In this document: piece after piece, positions 55,638 to 64,000 of the stretch | Numbering within the stretch: the stretch's first letter is position 1 | How the letters are laid out: each line of letters begins with the position of its first letter | NCBI GenBank assembly: GCA_963836405.1 | Contig: CAWIJL010000019.1 | Coordinates: 186,001-250,000, forward strand | Length of the DNA stretch: 64,000 nt | Reading direction: 5' to 3' | From: CAWIJJ01 sp963836405 | Lineage (GTDB): Bacteria; Acidobacteriota; Terriglobia; Bryobacterales; Bryobacteraceae | The notes under the pieces: model-generated | What the model saw: the letters and a program-made list of their open reading frames with translations, nothing else | Told to the model about the DNA's origin: nothing | Database searches by the model: none | Position numbers and translations under genes: made by a program

Positions 55638-56849
55638 CTACCACCGCAGGCTCAGGCCGGGAGCCGACCATTTCTCGGTGGATTGCAGCATCTCGTCCCA
55701 GGTGACGGCGCCGCCGCGGTAGGCGGCCATACGGCCCAGGATTCCCGTGAAGTTGCTTTCCGCGGCGGTAGGGGCATTGTTGAGCGGGCGGGAGGTGCGC
55801 ACGCTCTCGACAAAGGCTTTGACGTTGGCGATGCAGCCGGCGGTGAACGTATCGTCTTTTTCGGCGCCGGTCCAATCCTTGCTCTTGTCCTCGGCGGAGA
55901 TGCGGACCAGGCCGCCGTAGTGGGTGTCGGCCACGCCGCCGAGGCCAAAGCAGCGCACACAGAGGTCGGAAAACTTTCCGGTGAGCTGGTGGGAGCTGAA
56001 CGTGGCGTGGGTTTCTTCGGGATACCAGTAGCTGATGGCGAAATGGTCCCAGGCATCGCCCCAGTCGCTGCGGGTGCCGGCCCAATTGGTGCGGCCTCCG
56101 GTTCCATCGGCTTTGAGCGGGTGGCTGCCCAGGTACCAGTTGGCCATGTCGAGGACGTGAATGTTCTGCTCCACGATGTAGTCGCCGCTGAGCACGCGGT
56201 CGCCGAGCCAGTTGACGACGCGCTTCTGGCCGGGGTCCATGGCCGGTGTGGAGCGGTCGGTCCACGGGCGGTTGGCGTAGTAGAAGATCTGCGCCATGGC
56301 GATGCGGCCGATATCGCCGCGGCGCAGGCGCGCGACCACTTCCTGAAATACGGGGCGGGCGCGGCTCTGAAAATCCACGAAGAAGCTGAGGTTCTTTGCC
56401 TGCGCCTTCTGCCCGGCAGCCAGGAATGCCTTGGTATCGGGGACGTCCACGGCAACGGGCTTGGCGCAGTAGACGTGCCGGCCGGCGTCCACGGCGGCGG
56501 CCGCCTGCATGGTGTGGAAGTAAGTCGGGGTCTCGACGATCACGGCGTCGAGCGGGGACGCGGCGAGTTCGCGATAAGCATCGGGACCGTGATAGGCGCG
56601 CGACGGCTCCACCTTGAGTTTGTCGCGGGTGGAGTCGAGATTCTTGCGGAATACGTCCGCGACAGCGACTACGCGGGCGCCGGTATGCTCGGGGAAGAAC
56701 GGCGCGATCCAATTGCCGCGGCTGCCGCAGCCGATCAGCCCCACTTCCACGGTGGAGTTCGCCTGGTAGGTGAAGGCGGTTTCCGGTTTGACCAGCAGGG
56801 CGGTGCCCGCAACCTGCAAAAAGCGGCGGCGGGGGGCGAGTGGGTTCAT
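55638..56849 (-). CDS. Gfo/Idh/MocA-family oxidoreductase
   Basis: The 403-residue protein has a short Tat-like start (MNPLAPRRRFLQVAGTALLV), a Rossmann domain (EVGLIGCGSRGNWIAPFFPE, the GxGxxG-type site) and the conserved VYCAKPVAVD (Lys in the EKP-like motif). The C-terminal Gfo/Idh domain carries QNIHVLDMANWYLG with the catalytic His. It is an NAD(P)-dependent sugar/inositol oxidoreductase family member. The pair with the TIM-barrel isomerase recurs in these bacteria. Confidence 0.9.
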   Translation of the reverse strand: MNPLAPRRRFLQVAGTALLVKPETAFTYQANSTVEVGLIGCGSRGNWIAPFFPEHTGARVVAVADVFRKNLDSTRDKLKVEPSRAYHGPDAYRELAASPLDAVIVETPTYFHTMQAAAAVDAGRHVYCAKPVAVDVPDTKAFLAAGQKAQAKNLSFFVDFQSRARPVFQEVVARLRRGDIGRIAMAQIFYYANRPWTDRSTPAMDPGQKRVVNWLGDRVLSGDYIVEQNIHVLDMANWYLGSHPLKADGTGGRTNWAGTRSDWGDAWDHFAISYWYPEETHATFSSHQLTGKFSDLCVRCFGLGGVADTHYGGLVRISAEDKSKDWTGAEKDDTFTAGCIANVKAFVESVRTSRPLNNAPTAAESNFTGILGRMAAYRGGAVTWDEMLQSTEKWSAPGLSLRW

Positions 56850-56906
56850 AGCGACGCTCCTTTCCTGGCTGACTGTTTCGCTTCAATCATACAGCGGGGA
56901 CGGCGG

Positions 56907-58301
56907 TTACGCTTCGGCTTTGCGGGCGTGCATGAGGAGGAAGAGGACGGCGAAGCCCGCCAGCAGGCCGGCGGAGGCGCCCAGGCCCAACAGTTCGGGA
57001 CGGGACGAGCGGACCAAAGCGGTAAGCGTCACATTGACGAAGACGGTCACCGTCACCGCGATGACCGGCGGCCAGATGCGATTCAGGGCAAACAGGCAGC
57101 GGGAAGAGATTTCAATCAGGCTCCAGCCGACCAGGGCGGGACCGATACCGAGGAAGACGGAACTGACCATCCGGGTGGATTCGAAGGTGAAGCTGCCGCG
57201 CTGGAACATCAGGGCAATGACGGGCCGGCGAAAGAAAAGCGCGATGCAGCAGATGACAATGGCCAGGCCGGCGGCGAGAGCGATGGTGCGGTCCATCAGG
57301 TGGAAGGCGCGGCGGAACTCGCCCAGGCTGCGCAGGCGCGCGATTTCCGGCAAGAGGGAATTCGCCATGGGAATCACCAGAATGGCCAGGGGCACGCCGA
57401 CGCCGCGCATGCAGTAGTCCAGGGCAGCGGCCATGCCGGGCCCGGCGTGCGTGGCCCAGGCGCGGGTGAAAGTGATGTTGATGCCGAGTCCGGCGGCGTA
57501 GACCGCGAAAAAGACGGGTTTGGCCAGCAGTTCGCGCCAGCCGGCGGGACATTGCGAAGCGCGCCCCTCTTCCAGGCCGGAGCGCGCGGCGACGGAAACG
57601 ATCGCGAGTTGCGCCCAGGCGCCGGCGGTATAGCCGGCGGCGAACGCGAAGACGCCCAGGTACCGCCACAACAGCATCGCGGAGAGGATGGTGAACAGAT
57701 TGAGCGCCGCCTGGTAAAACGCGGTGGGGCCGAAGCGCCGGTTGGTGTAGAGCAGCGCGCAGGGTACGGCGCCGGTTCCGGCAGCGATGGTGGAGAGGGA
57801 GAACACTCGCAGGAGGTTGACCGCGGTGGGAAAGTGTTCGGGATCGAGGCCCGGAGCAAGCGCCGCCATGAGCCAGGGCGCCATAATCGCGACGGTTGCG
57901 GAGAGACAGACGGAAACCCAAAAGTATCCGGCCATCAGCTTACGGAACAGCGCGGCCCGGGAGGCGCCCGAAGCCGCGGTCAGCACGGGCACGAAGGCAA
58001 ACACGATGCTGTTGATGAGAATGGAATTCAGGGTGTCGAGCGGGCCCATGGCGACCGCCAGGGAATCGGCGATGCTGTGCGTACCCAGGAAGTAGGCGGT
58101 GAGCGCGACGCGCGCAAAACCGAGGAGATTGCCGGTGAGGACTCCTGCCACCAGCATCAGGCCTCCGCGAAGCAGCGGACTGCCGGAAGCGCGCGCGATC
58201 AGCGGCTCGGGTCGGGAGACCGGCGATGGCGGGGGGACGTTCAGGAGGACCTCTGACGAAGTGGGCCGGCGCGCCGGGTGGCGCGCCGGCGCCTGCACCA
58301 A
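56907..58301 (-). CDS. MurJ/MviN-like flippase
   Basis: The 464-residue protein has about 13-14 membrane helices with the MurJ-like N-terminal helix and loop (GNLLGFARVALTAYFLGTHS, SILINSIVFAFVPVLTAASG). MurJ flips lipid II across the inner membrane. It may alternatively be a polysaccharide lipid flippase of the same superfamily. The start is TTG 58301 (or GTG 58298), immediately after the tpx stop. The first 20 codons encode a perfect inverted repeat, so a later start is possible. Confidence 0.85.
   Translation of the reverse strand: MVQAPARHPARRPTSSEVLLNVPPPSPVSRPEPLIARASGSPLLRGGLMLVAGVLTGNLLGFARVALTAYFLGTHSIADSLAVAMGPLDTLNSILINSIVFAFVPVLTAASGASRAALFRKLMAGYFWVSVCLSATVAIMAPWLMAALAPGLDPEHFPTAVNLLRVFSLSTIAAGTGAVPCALLYTNRRFGPTAFYQAALNLFTILSAMLLWRYLGVFAFAAGYTAGAWAQLAIVSVAARSGLEEGRASQCPAGWRELLAKPVFFAVYAAGLGINITFTRAWATHAGPGMAAALDYCMRGVGVPLAILVIPMANSLLPEIARLRSLGEFRRAFHLMDRTIALAAGLAIVICCIALFFRRPVIALMFQRGSFTFESTRMVSSVFLGIGPALVGWSLIEISSRCLFALNRIWPPVIAVTVTVFVNVTLTALVRSSRPELLGLGASAGLLAGFAVLFLLMHARKAEA
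58265..58290. repeat. Perfect 11-bp GC-rich inverted repeat
   Basis: GCCGGCGCGCC and its complement flank a 4-nt loop, just after the tpx stop on the minus strand. It overlaps the 5' codons of the MurJ-like frame. There is no T-tract, so it could attenuate or protect transcript ends rather than terminate. Confidence 0.7.
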
Positions 58302-58829
58302 TTAGGCGTTAGCGTTGGCGGTGGCGGCACTGCGGGCAGCGGTGAGCGCCGCTTCGTAGTTGGGAAAATCGGCGACTTCCTTCACGTACTCGGCATGCCG
58401 GATTTTATTCTGCTGGTCCACCACAAAAATCGCCCGGCTTTCGATGCGGAGTTCTTTGATCAGTGTGCCATAGCCGGAACCGAACGAGGCGTCCTTGTGG
58501 TCGGAAAGCATCCTGACCTTATCCACGCCGAAAGCGCCGCACCAGCGCTTTTGGGCGAACGGCAGGTCCATGCTGACGGTAAGGATATCTACGCCCGGCA
58601 GGCCCGCCGCTTCCTCGTTGAAGCGCTTCGTCTGGGCGTCGCATACGGGGGTATCGAGCGAAGGCACCACACTGATGATGCGGACGTTGGTGCCGGTGTC
58701 CTTCAAATTGACGGGTTTGAGCCCGTTATCGACCAGCGAAAAATCGGGGGCCTCGTCGCCCGTTTTCAACTCGGGACCGACCAGGGTCAGGGGATTGCCT
58801 CTGAGAGTCGTTGCTCCTGCTCTTTCCAT
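58302..58829 (-). CDS. tpx: Thiol peroxidase (Tpx)
   Basis: The 175-residue peroxiredoxin reduces peroxides using thioredoxin. The peroxidatic Cys is in SLDTPVCDAQTKRF (C63), and the resolving Cys in RWCGAFG (C97), the atypical 2-Cys Tpx pattern. AGGAGGAG precedes the ATG. It lies between a thioredoxin-domain DUF255 protein and the MurJ-like gene, all on one strand. Confidence 0.94.
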   Translation of the reverse strand: MERAGATTLRGNPLTLVGPELKTGDEAPDFSLVDNGLKPVNLKDTGTNVRIISVVPSLDTPVCDAQTKRFNEEAAGLPGVDILTVSMDLPFAQKRWCGAFGVDKVRMLSDHKDASFGSGYGTLIKELRIESRAIFVVDQQNKIRHAEYVKEVADFPNYEAALTAARSAATANANA

Positions 58830-58861
58830 TTACTCCTCCTGTTCTGTATGGGGGTGAAGCC

Positions 58862-60973
58862 TCATTGTATCAACTCGACCAGGGCGGCAGCCTCGGAAAC
58901 GGGCAACTGACAGGTGTAATCGCGGCATACGTACGCGGCGGCACGGCCGTCCAGGGTCTGCATTCCGGCCACTGACGGAATGGCTGCGGCGAAGCGGGCG
59001 CGGGCCTCTTCGGAATCGATCAGCAGGACGATCCGCGCCGGATCGAACTTCGACCACAGGGTGTCCACAAGAGCGCGCATGCCGGGCGTGCCCTTCTCGC
59101 CTACGAGGACGATCTGGCGCGGACCGGCGGCGCGCGACTCGCACGCGGCCAGCATGTACGGCAGGGTGACGGGACCGGCGGCGAGGCGCGACGCAAAGGC
59201 GGCCACGGTACGCTCGGCGGCCTGCGCCAGTTCCTCGCTATTCGTCATTCGAGCGAGGCGGATGAGGTTCAGGAGCATGACCGAATTGCCCGAGGGCTCG
59301 GCGCCGTCATAGTCTTCCTTGGCACGCAGCACAAGCGAAGGGTCGTCCGGCGTGGTACTGAAGAAACCGCCGTTTTCCGTATCCTCGAACAGTTCGCGGG
59401 CCTTGGCGGTGAGCCGTTGCGCCAGTTCGAGGTGGCCCAAGTCGAACTGCGTTTCGTAGAGGTCGAGCAGGGCCTGGATGAACATGGCGTAATCGTCGAG
59501 AAAGGCCGGAATGGCGGCATCTCCCTGGCGGAAGCGGCGCAGCAGCACGCCGGTGCGGGGGTGATAGAGCCGGTCGGTGAGGAACGCGGCGGCGCGACGC
59601 GCGGCTTCGGCGTAGCGCGGTTCGGCGAGGACGGCGCCGCCCAGCGCAAGGGCGGAGATCATGAGGCCGTTCCAGGACGTAAGGATTTTGTCGTCCAGGT
59701 GGGGACGCACGCGTTCGGAGCGGGCGTTGAGCAAAGCCAGTGAAGCCTGTTCGAGGCCGGCGCGGACTTCTTCTTCAGACCGGTTGAACTGCTGCGCCGT
59801 CTCTTCGATGGTGGCCGCTTCGTAGAGGATGTTGCGATTGGTGAACTCGTGGTGCGGATCGTTGGCGACGTTGGTGTTCTCGGCCACGCCGTAGCGATAG
59901 CAGAACCAGTCGGCGAGGGGATGGCCGAGACGGGCACGGATATCTTCGGACTGCCAGACATAAAATGCGCCCTCGCCCTTAACACCGGGCTCTTCGGCAT
60001 CGATGACGCTATCGGCATCCTCGGCGGAGTAGAAGCCGCCTTCGGGTCCGGTCATGTCGCGCAGAACGTATTCGAAGATGCGGCACGCCGTGGCGGCGTA
60101 CTGGCGGTCGCCGGTGAGCTGAAAGGCCTCCAGGTACGAGGTGGCGAGCTGGCCCTGGTCGTAGAGCATCTTTTCGAAGTGCGGCACGAACCAGCGTTCG
60201 TCCACCGAGTAGCGATGGAAGCCGCCGCCGAGCTGATCGTGCATGCCGCCCTTGGCCATCTCGCGGAGCGTCAACAGCACCATGTCGAGAGCTTCGCGGT
60301 TTCCGGTGCGCGCGTGATAGCGGAGGAGGAATTCGAACACCGCCGGACGCGGGAACTTAGGGGCGGCGCCGAAACCGCCCATCTGCGTATCGAAAGTGCG
60401 GCGGAAAACGTTGAAGCCGCTGTCGAGGATGGAATTGTCCACGGTGGAGGCATGGCCGGGCTGAACGGCCGCGTGGGCGGTGAGTTGAGCAACTACCTCG
60501 CGGGCGGAGTCCACGATCTTGTCCCGTTCGGTTTGCCAGGCGCTGGAGATCTGTGTGAGAACGGAGGCGAAGCCGGGATGGCCGTAGCGGTTTTCAGGCG
60601 GGAAGTAAGTTCCCCCGAAGAAGGGCTCGAGATCCGGCGTAAGCCAGACGGACATAGGCCAGCCGCCGCCGCCCGTGGTGGCCTGGACGAACGTCATGTA
60701 GATGCGGTCCACGTCGGGGCGCTCTTCGCGGTCCACCTTCACCGGAACGTAGTCGCGATTGAGCAGGCCTGCGATCTGCTCGTTTTCGAAGGACTCGCGC
60801 TCCATGACGTGGCACCAGTGGCACGTGGAATATCCGATGGAAAGGAAGATGGGACGGTTTTCGGCGCGCGCTTTCTCGAACGCTTCGGCGCCCCAGGGGT
60901 ACCAGTCAACCGGATTGTGGGCGTGCTGGAGAAGGTAGGGGCTTTTTTCGTTCGCCAGGCGATTGGTGTGCAT
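58862..60973 (-). CDS. DUF255 thioredoxin-domain protein (YyaL/SSP411 type)
   Basis: The start at ATG 60973 (MHTNRLANEKSPYLLQHAHN) is the family N-terminus and gives 703 residues. The thioredoxin-like domain has CHWCH at 51-55 in LSIGYSTCHWCHVMERESFE. The remainder is an (alpha/alpha)6-toroid-like domain, as in YyaL and SPATA20. The function is unclear; the family is widespread. It is divergent from fumC and upstream of tpx. Confidence 0.92.
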   Translation of the reverse strand: MHTNRLANEKSPYLLQHAHNPVDWYPWGAEAFEKARAENRPIFLSIGYSTCHWCHVMERESFENEQIAGLLNRDYVPVKVDREERPDVDRIYMTFVQATTGGGGWPMSVWLTPDLEPFFGGTYFPPENRYGHPGFASVLTQISSAWQTERDKIVDSAREVVAQLTAHAAVQPGHASTVDNSILDSGFNVFRRTFDTQMGGFGAAPKFPRPAVFEFLLRYHARTGNREALDMVLLTLREMAKGGMHDQLGGGFHRYSVDERWFVPHFEKMLYDQGQLATSYLEAFQLTGDRQYAATACRIFEYVLRDMTGPEGGFYSAEDADSVIDAEEPGVKGEGAFYVWQSEDIRARLGHPLADWFCYRYGVAENTNVANDPHHEFTNRNILYEAATIEETAQQFNRSEEEVRAGLEQASLALLNARSERVRPHLDDKILTSWNGLMISALALGGAVLAEPRYAEAARRAAAFLTDRLYHPRTGVLLRRFRQGDAAIPAFLDDYAMFIQALLDLYETQFDLGHLELAQRLTAKARELFEDTENGGFFSTTPDDPSLVLRAKEDYDGAEPSGNSVMLLNLIRLARMTNSEELAQAAERTVAAFASRLAAGPVTLPYMLAACESRAAGPRQIVLVGEKGTPGMRALVDTLWSKFDPARIVLLIDSEEARARFAAAIPSVAGMQTLDGRAAAYVCRDYTCQLPVSEAAALVELIQ

Positions 60974-61059
60974 TCCGATTGGATGATGACACGGGCGCGC
61001 GGTTTCGTGCGGGCGATTCTTCACCTTTCCGGAGCCCGGCAAGCGGCCAGAATAGAGGG

Positions 61060-62412
61060 ATGGGCGACGGATTTCGGATCGAACGGGACACCATGGGCGA
61101 GATGCGGGTGCCGGAGCGGGCGCTGTACGGCGCGCAGACGGCGCGCGCCATCGAGAATTTTCCGATCGGCGGGCGGCGATTCCAGCGCGGGTTTCTTCGC
61201 GCTCTGGCGCTGATCAAGAGTTCGGCGGCGGTGGTGAACGGGCGGCACGGGTGGGTGGAAGCCGGCAAGGCGGAAAAGATTCGCGCGGCGGCGGACGAAG
61301 TCGCGGAAGGTCTGCACGACGACCAGTTCCCGGTGGACATTTTCCAAACGGGCAGCGGGACCTCCACCAACATGAACGCCAACGAGGTGATCGGGCGCCT
61401 GGCGGGTGCGCATCCCAACGACGAGGTGAATCGCGGGCAGTCAAGCAACGACGTAATCCCTTCGGCGATGCACATCGCGGCGGCCGAAGCGGTGGCTGGG
61501 CGGCTGCTTCCCGCGGCGCGCGCACTCGCCGCGTCGCTGTCCCGCAAGGCGGCCGAGTTCCACGACGTGATCAAGATCGGCCGCACCCACTTGCAGGACG
61601 CGGTGCCCGTGAGGATGGGCCAGGAATTCGGCGGATACGCGCACCAGGTGAAGGCTTGCTGCGAGCGGATGGAAGCGGCGCTCGCCGGAATTTACGAACT
61701 GCCCCTAGGGGGCACCGCGGTAGGCACGGGGCTGAACGCGCCGCCCGGATTTGCCGCGGAGACGATTGGAGAAATCGCGCGCCGCACGGGCTTGCCGTTT
61801 TTGGAGGCCCGCAACCATTTCGAAGCGCAGGCGGCACGCGACGCGGTGTGCTTTCTGAGCGGAGCGCTGCGCACCTACGCCGTCGCCCTGACAAAGATTG
61901 CGAACGACATTCGCTGGCTGGGTTCGGGGCCGCGCTGCGGGTTGGGCGAACTGCGGCTCCCGGCGGTGCAACCCGGGTCGAGCATCATGCCGGGCAAGAT
62001 CAATCCCGTGATTGCGGAGAGCCTGCTGATGGTCTGCGCGCAGGTGATCGGGTATGACGCCACCATCGCCTGGTGCGGGGCAGCGGGAAATTTCGAGCTG
62101 AACGTAATGATGCCGGTGATGGCGTACGACCTGCTCGACGCCATCGAACTGCTGGCCGCGGGAAGCCGCAACTTCGCCGCGAAACTAGTGGACGGGCTGG
62201 AGGCGGACCGCGCGCGGGCGGAGGGTTTCGTGGAGCAATCGCTGGCCATGGGCACGGTGCTCGCGCCCGAAATCGGGTACGACCGGGCGGCGGGGCTGGT
62301 GAAGGAAGCGTACGTAACCGGGAGGACCGTGCGCGAGGTGGCGCGCGAGAAATCGGGTCTCGAAAACGCCCACATCGACCGCCTGCTCGACCCGGCCGCG
62401 CAGGTGGGTTAA
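61060..62412 (+). CDS. fumC: Fumarate hydratase class II (FumC)
   Basis: Starting at ATG 61060 with AGAGGG before it, the 450-residue enzyme hydrates fumarate to malate in the TCA cycle. Signatures are GSGTSTNMNANEV, NRGQSSNDVIPSAMHIA, KIGRTHLQDAVPVRMGQE and the superfamily motif GSSIMPGKINPV with the active-site Ser. It is divergent from the DUF255 gene and 16 nt upstream of the dipeptidase. Confidence 0.95.
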   Translation: MGDGFRIERDTMGEMRVPERALYGAQTARAIENFPIGGRRFQRGFLRALALIKSSAAVVNGRHGWVEAGKAEKIRAAADEVAEGLHDDQFPVDIFQTGSGTSTNMNANEVIGRLAGAHPNDEVNRGQSSNDVIPSAMHIAAAEAVAGRLLPAARALAASLSRKAAEFHDVIKIGRTHLQDAVPVRMGQEFGGYAHQVKACCERMEAALAGIYELPLGGTAVGTGLNAPPGFAAETIGEIARRTGLPFLEARNHFEAQAARDAVCFLSGALRTYAVALTKIANDIRWLGSGPRCGLGELRLPAVQPGSSIMPGKINPVIAESLLMVCAQVIGYDATIAWCGAAGNFELNVMMPVMAYDLLDAIELLAAGSRNFAAKLVDGLEADRARAEGFVEQSLAMGTVLAPEIGYDRAAGLVKEAYVTGRTVREVAREKSGLENAHIDRLLDPAAQVG

Positions 62413-62428
62413 CGTATTGGTGACTCTC

Positions 62429-63784
62429 ATGAACTACTTCCAGCAGCACCGAGCGGAATTTCTCGAAGGCCTGAAAGCCTTTCTGCGCATTCCGAGTATC
62501 AGCACCTTATCCGAGAACAAGCCCGACATCCGGCGCGCCGCCGAGTTTGCGCGCCAGGAACTGGAGGCCGCCGGAATGACCGCGGCCGAACTGATCGAAG
62601 GCGAAGGCAATCCGCTGGTCTACGCGGAATGGCTTGGCGCGCCGGGCAAGCCGACGATTCTCTTTTACGGGCATTACGACGTGCAGCCACCCGATCCGCT
62701 GGACGAGTGGAAATCGCCGCCCTTCGAACCGGACGTGCGCGGGGACGATATATTCGCGCGCGGCGCCTGCGACGACAAAGGGCAGGTGTACATCCAGATC
62801 AAAGCCGTCGAGGGCCTTCTGAAGACTAGCGGACGGCTCCCGGTGAACGTGAAGTTTTTGCTCGAGGGCGAAGAGGAGACCGGCGGCGAACATATCGAGG
62901 CGTATGTAAAGACCCGCCCTCCGCGGCTCGAGGCCGATGCGGCGTTAGTGTGCGATACGGAAATGTTCGCCCCCGACCTGCCGACGATCTGCGTGGGACT
63001 GCGCGGCATGGCTTATTACGAACTGCTGGTGGAGGGCGCCAATCACGACCTGCATTCGGGCGTCTATGGCGGGGCGGCTCCAAATCCCATTCAGGCGATC
63101 GCGGAAATCGTGTGCGCGCTCAAGGATCGCGATGGGCATATCAACATTCCCGGTTTTTACGATAAGGTCGAACCCCCAAGCGAGAAAGAGCGGGAAGCAT
63201 GGAAGCGGCTGCCGCTCGACGAAAAGGAGTACACGGAGAAGGAGATGGGCGCCCGCGAACTGGTGGGCGAGCCGGGCGTTCCGCTGCTCGAGCGAGTGTG
63301 GGCGAGGCCGACCCTGGAAGTGCACGGGATTCGCGGCGGGTTCACCGGGGAAGGCGCGAAGACTGTAATCCCCGCGCGCGCTACGGCCAAGGTGAGCACG
63401 CGACTGGTGGCCAATCAGACGGTGGCGGAGGCTTCAACGCAGTTCCAAGCGGCAGTAAAGGCCGTGTGTCCCAAAGGAGTGACCGTGCAGGTGAAGCTGC
63501 TGCACGCGGGCGAGCCCTCGCTGACCAACCCGGATAATCCGTTCATCCACGCCGCGGCGGAAGCGCTGCGGGAAACGTTTGGGTCCGACACCGTGTATGT
63601 GCGCTCCGGCGGATCGATCCCGATTGTCGGCGTATTCGACCGTTACCTGGGCATTCCCAGCGTGATGATGGGATTCGGGCTGCCGGACGACAACCTGCAC
63701 GCGCCGAACGAAAAATTTCACCTGCCCAACTTCTACCGGGGAATTGAGACCGTGGCCCGGTACCTCGAGAAACTGGGCAGCTAG
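62429..63784 (+). CDS. M20-family dipeptidase
   Basis: I start at ATG 62429 (MNYFQQHRAEFLEGLKAFLR) rather than the GTG at 62417, because family members begin here. The 451-residue zinc peptidase has ligands in FYGHYDVQPPDP (H82, D84), RGACDDKGQ (D115), EGEEETGGE (E148-150) and DLHSGVYGG (His). It cleaves dipeptides in the cytoplasm. It probably shares a transcript with fumC, from which it is separated by 16 nt. Confidence 0.93.
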   Translation: MNYFQQHRAEFLEGLKAFLRIPSISTLSENKPDIRRAAEFARQELEAAGMTAAELIEGEGNPLVYAEWLGAPGKPTILFYGHYDVQPPDPLDEWKSPPFEPDVRGDDIFARGACDDKGQVYIQIKAVEGLLKTSGRLPVNVKFLLEGEEETGGEHIEAYVKTRPPRLEADAALVCDTEMFAPDLPTICVGLRGMAYYELLVEGANHDLHSGVYGGAAPNPIQAIAEIVCALKDRDGHINIPGFYDKVEPPSEKEREAWKRLPLDEKEYTEKEMGARELVGEPGVPLLERVWARPTLEVHGIRGGFTGEGAKTVIPARATAKVSTRLVANQTVAEASTQFQAAVKAVCPKGVTVQVKLLHAGEPSLTNPDNPFIHAAAEALRETFGSDTVYVRSGGSIPIVGVFDRYLGIPSVMMGFGLPDDNLHAPNEKFHLPNFYRGIETVARYLEKLGS

Positions 63785-63845
63785 ACGCGGGGCCCGGGGG
63801 GATGGGCGCGATGCGAGTCACCTCCGGGCCATGCCGCGCAACCGT

Positions 63846-64000
63846 TTACCGCCAGCGGCCGCGATTGAAACGCCAGCGGTTGCCCTGCTGTGTCCAGCGA
63901 GGCGTAACCCACACCGCGCCACGGCGGGGCGGACGCATCCACCGGCCGTCCCTCCACCGCCAGTTGTTGCCGCGAAGATCCCAATAGCCGTCCGTCCAGA
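63846..64000 (-). CDS. Trp/Gly-rich repeat protein, 3' end (partial)
   Basis: The frame open to the window edge reads WTDGYWDLRGNNWRWRDGRW, then PPRRGAVWVTPRW and NRWRFNRGRW with a stop at 63846-63848. Recurring Gly-x-W and W-x-x-G-Y-W units match exported YXWGXW-repeat proteins. The start is outside the window. Other frames in the same stretch do not show this regular pattern. Confidence 0.6.
   Translation of the reverse strand, partial: WTDGYWDLRGNNWRWRDGRWMRPPRRGAVWVTPRWTQQGNRWRFNRGRWR

Noticed and set aside
54834..58256. Plus-strand 1140-codon frame over the isomerase, oxidoreductase and MurJ genes
   Set aside because: It spans three clear minus-strand genes and reads as acidic Gly/Ala-rich antisense of membrane and enzyme sequence.

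Overview
The window is a dense, high-GC (mid-60s percent by eye) bacterial chromosome segment with about 50 protein genes and no rRNA, tRNA, CRISPR array or recognisable transposase. The gene content suggests an Acidobacteriota member of the Bryobacterales/Candidatus Solibacter type. This is an inference from an Oar-like TonB receptor with an N-terminal carboxypeptidase-regulatory domain, a DUF1592 cytochrome/DUF1552 pair, Tat-secreted Gfo/Idh and sugar-isomerase proteins, and many genes coupled by 4-nt stop/start overlaps.

Layout. 1-4.3 kb: a Cys-rich exported small protein, an Oar-like outer-membrane receptor and a LacI regulator. 4.3-6.7 kb: a two-gene cassette of unknown function bounded by a perfect 27-bp direct repeat that duplicates the 3' end of the lacI-type gene. 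6.7-11 kb: tadA, purH and a siroheme nitrite/sulfite reductase; the purH/reductase spacer is a scrambled mosaic of diverged partial copies of both neighbours. 11-24.1 kb: a seven-gene minus-strand Bat-like operon (vWA/GATase-like membrane protein, C13-like protein lacking its Cys, TPR-gluzincin, MoxR ATPase, DUF58, BatA-like, and a 1260-residue membrane/coiled-coil protein with Gly-Gln-Gln repeats). 24.4-28 kb: uvrA and a frameshifted exported protein. 28-30.1 kb: two TadE-like and one TadG-like gene. 30.2-34.5 kb: a GntR regulator, an ABC ATPase and two paralogous membrane proteins behind a promoter overlapped by an inverted repeat. 34.5-42 kb: an orphan MIO aromatic amino acid lyase, a GT39-like membrane protein, a YprB-like nuclease, and envelope proteins including a CPBP protease. 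42-45.5 kb: an MBL-fold protein, a heavily frameshifted amidohydrolase, a GNAT and a small Cys protein. 45.5-50.2 kb: nucleoside hydrolase, DUF1592 and DUF1552. 50.2-56.9 kb: aminotransferase/APC permease pair, ankyrin protein, two hypothetical proteins, and an isomerase/oxidoreductase pair. 56.9-64 kb: a DUF255-tpx-MurJ run, fumC, an M20 dipeptidase and the 3' end of a Trp/Gly-rich repeat protein.

How the genes work together. The Bat-like operon reads as an envelope module: an AAA+ ATPase with three vWA proteins and periplasmic or membrane TPR and protease-fold partners. The GntR-ABC unit reads as an autoregulated exporter. The receptor, DUF1592/DUF1552 pair, nucleoside hydrolase and isomerase/oxidoreductase pair fit a soil heterotroph that scavenges polymers.

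Caution. The amidohydrolase, the BatA-like gene and the exported gene after uvrA carry frameshifts, and the purH spacer is rearranged. Some of this may be consensus or assembly error rather than biology. Starts were chosen from coupling, Shine-Dalgarno-like sequence and family N-termini. Functions are sequence-reading inferences; no database search was possible.
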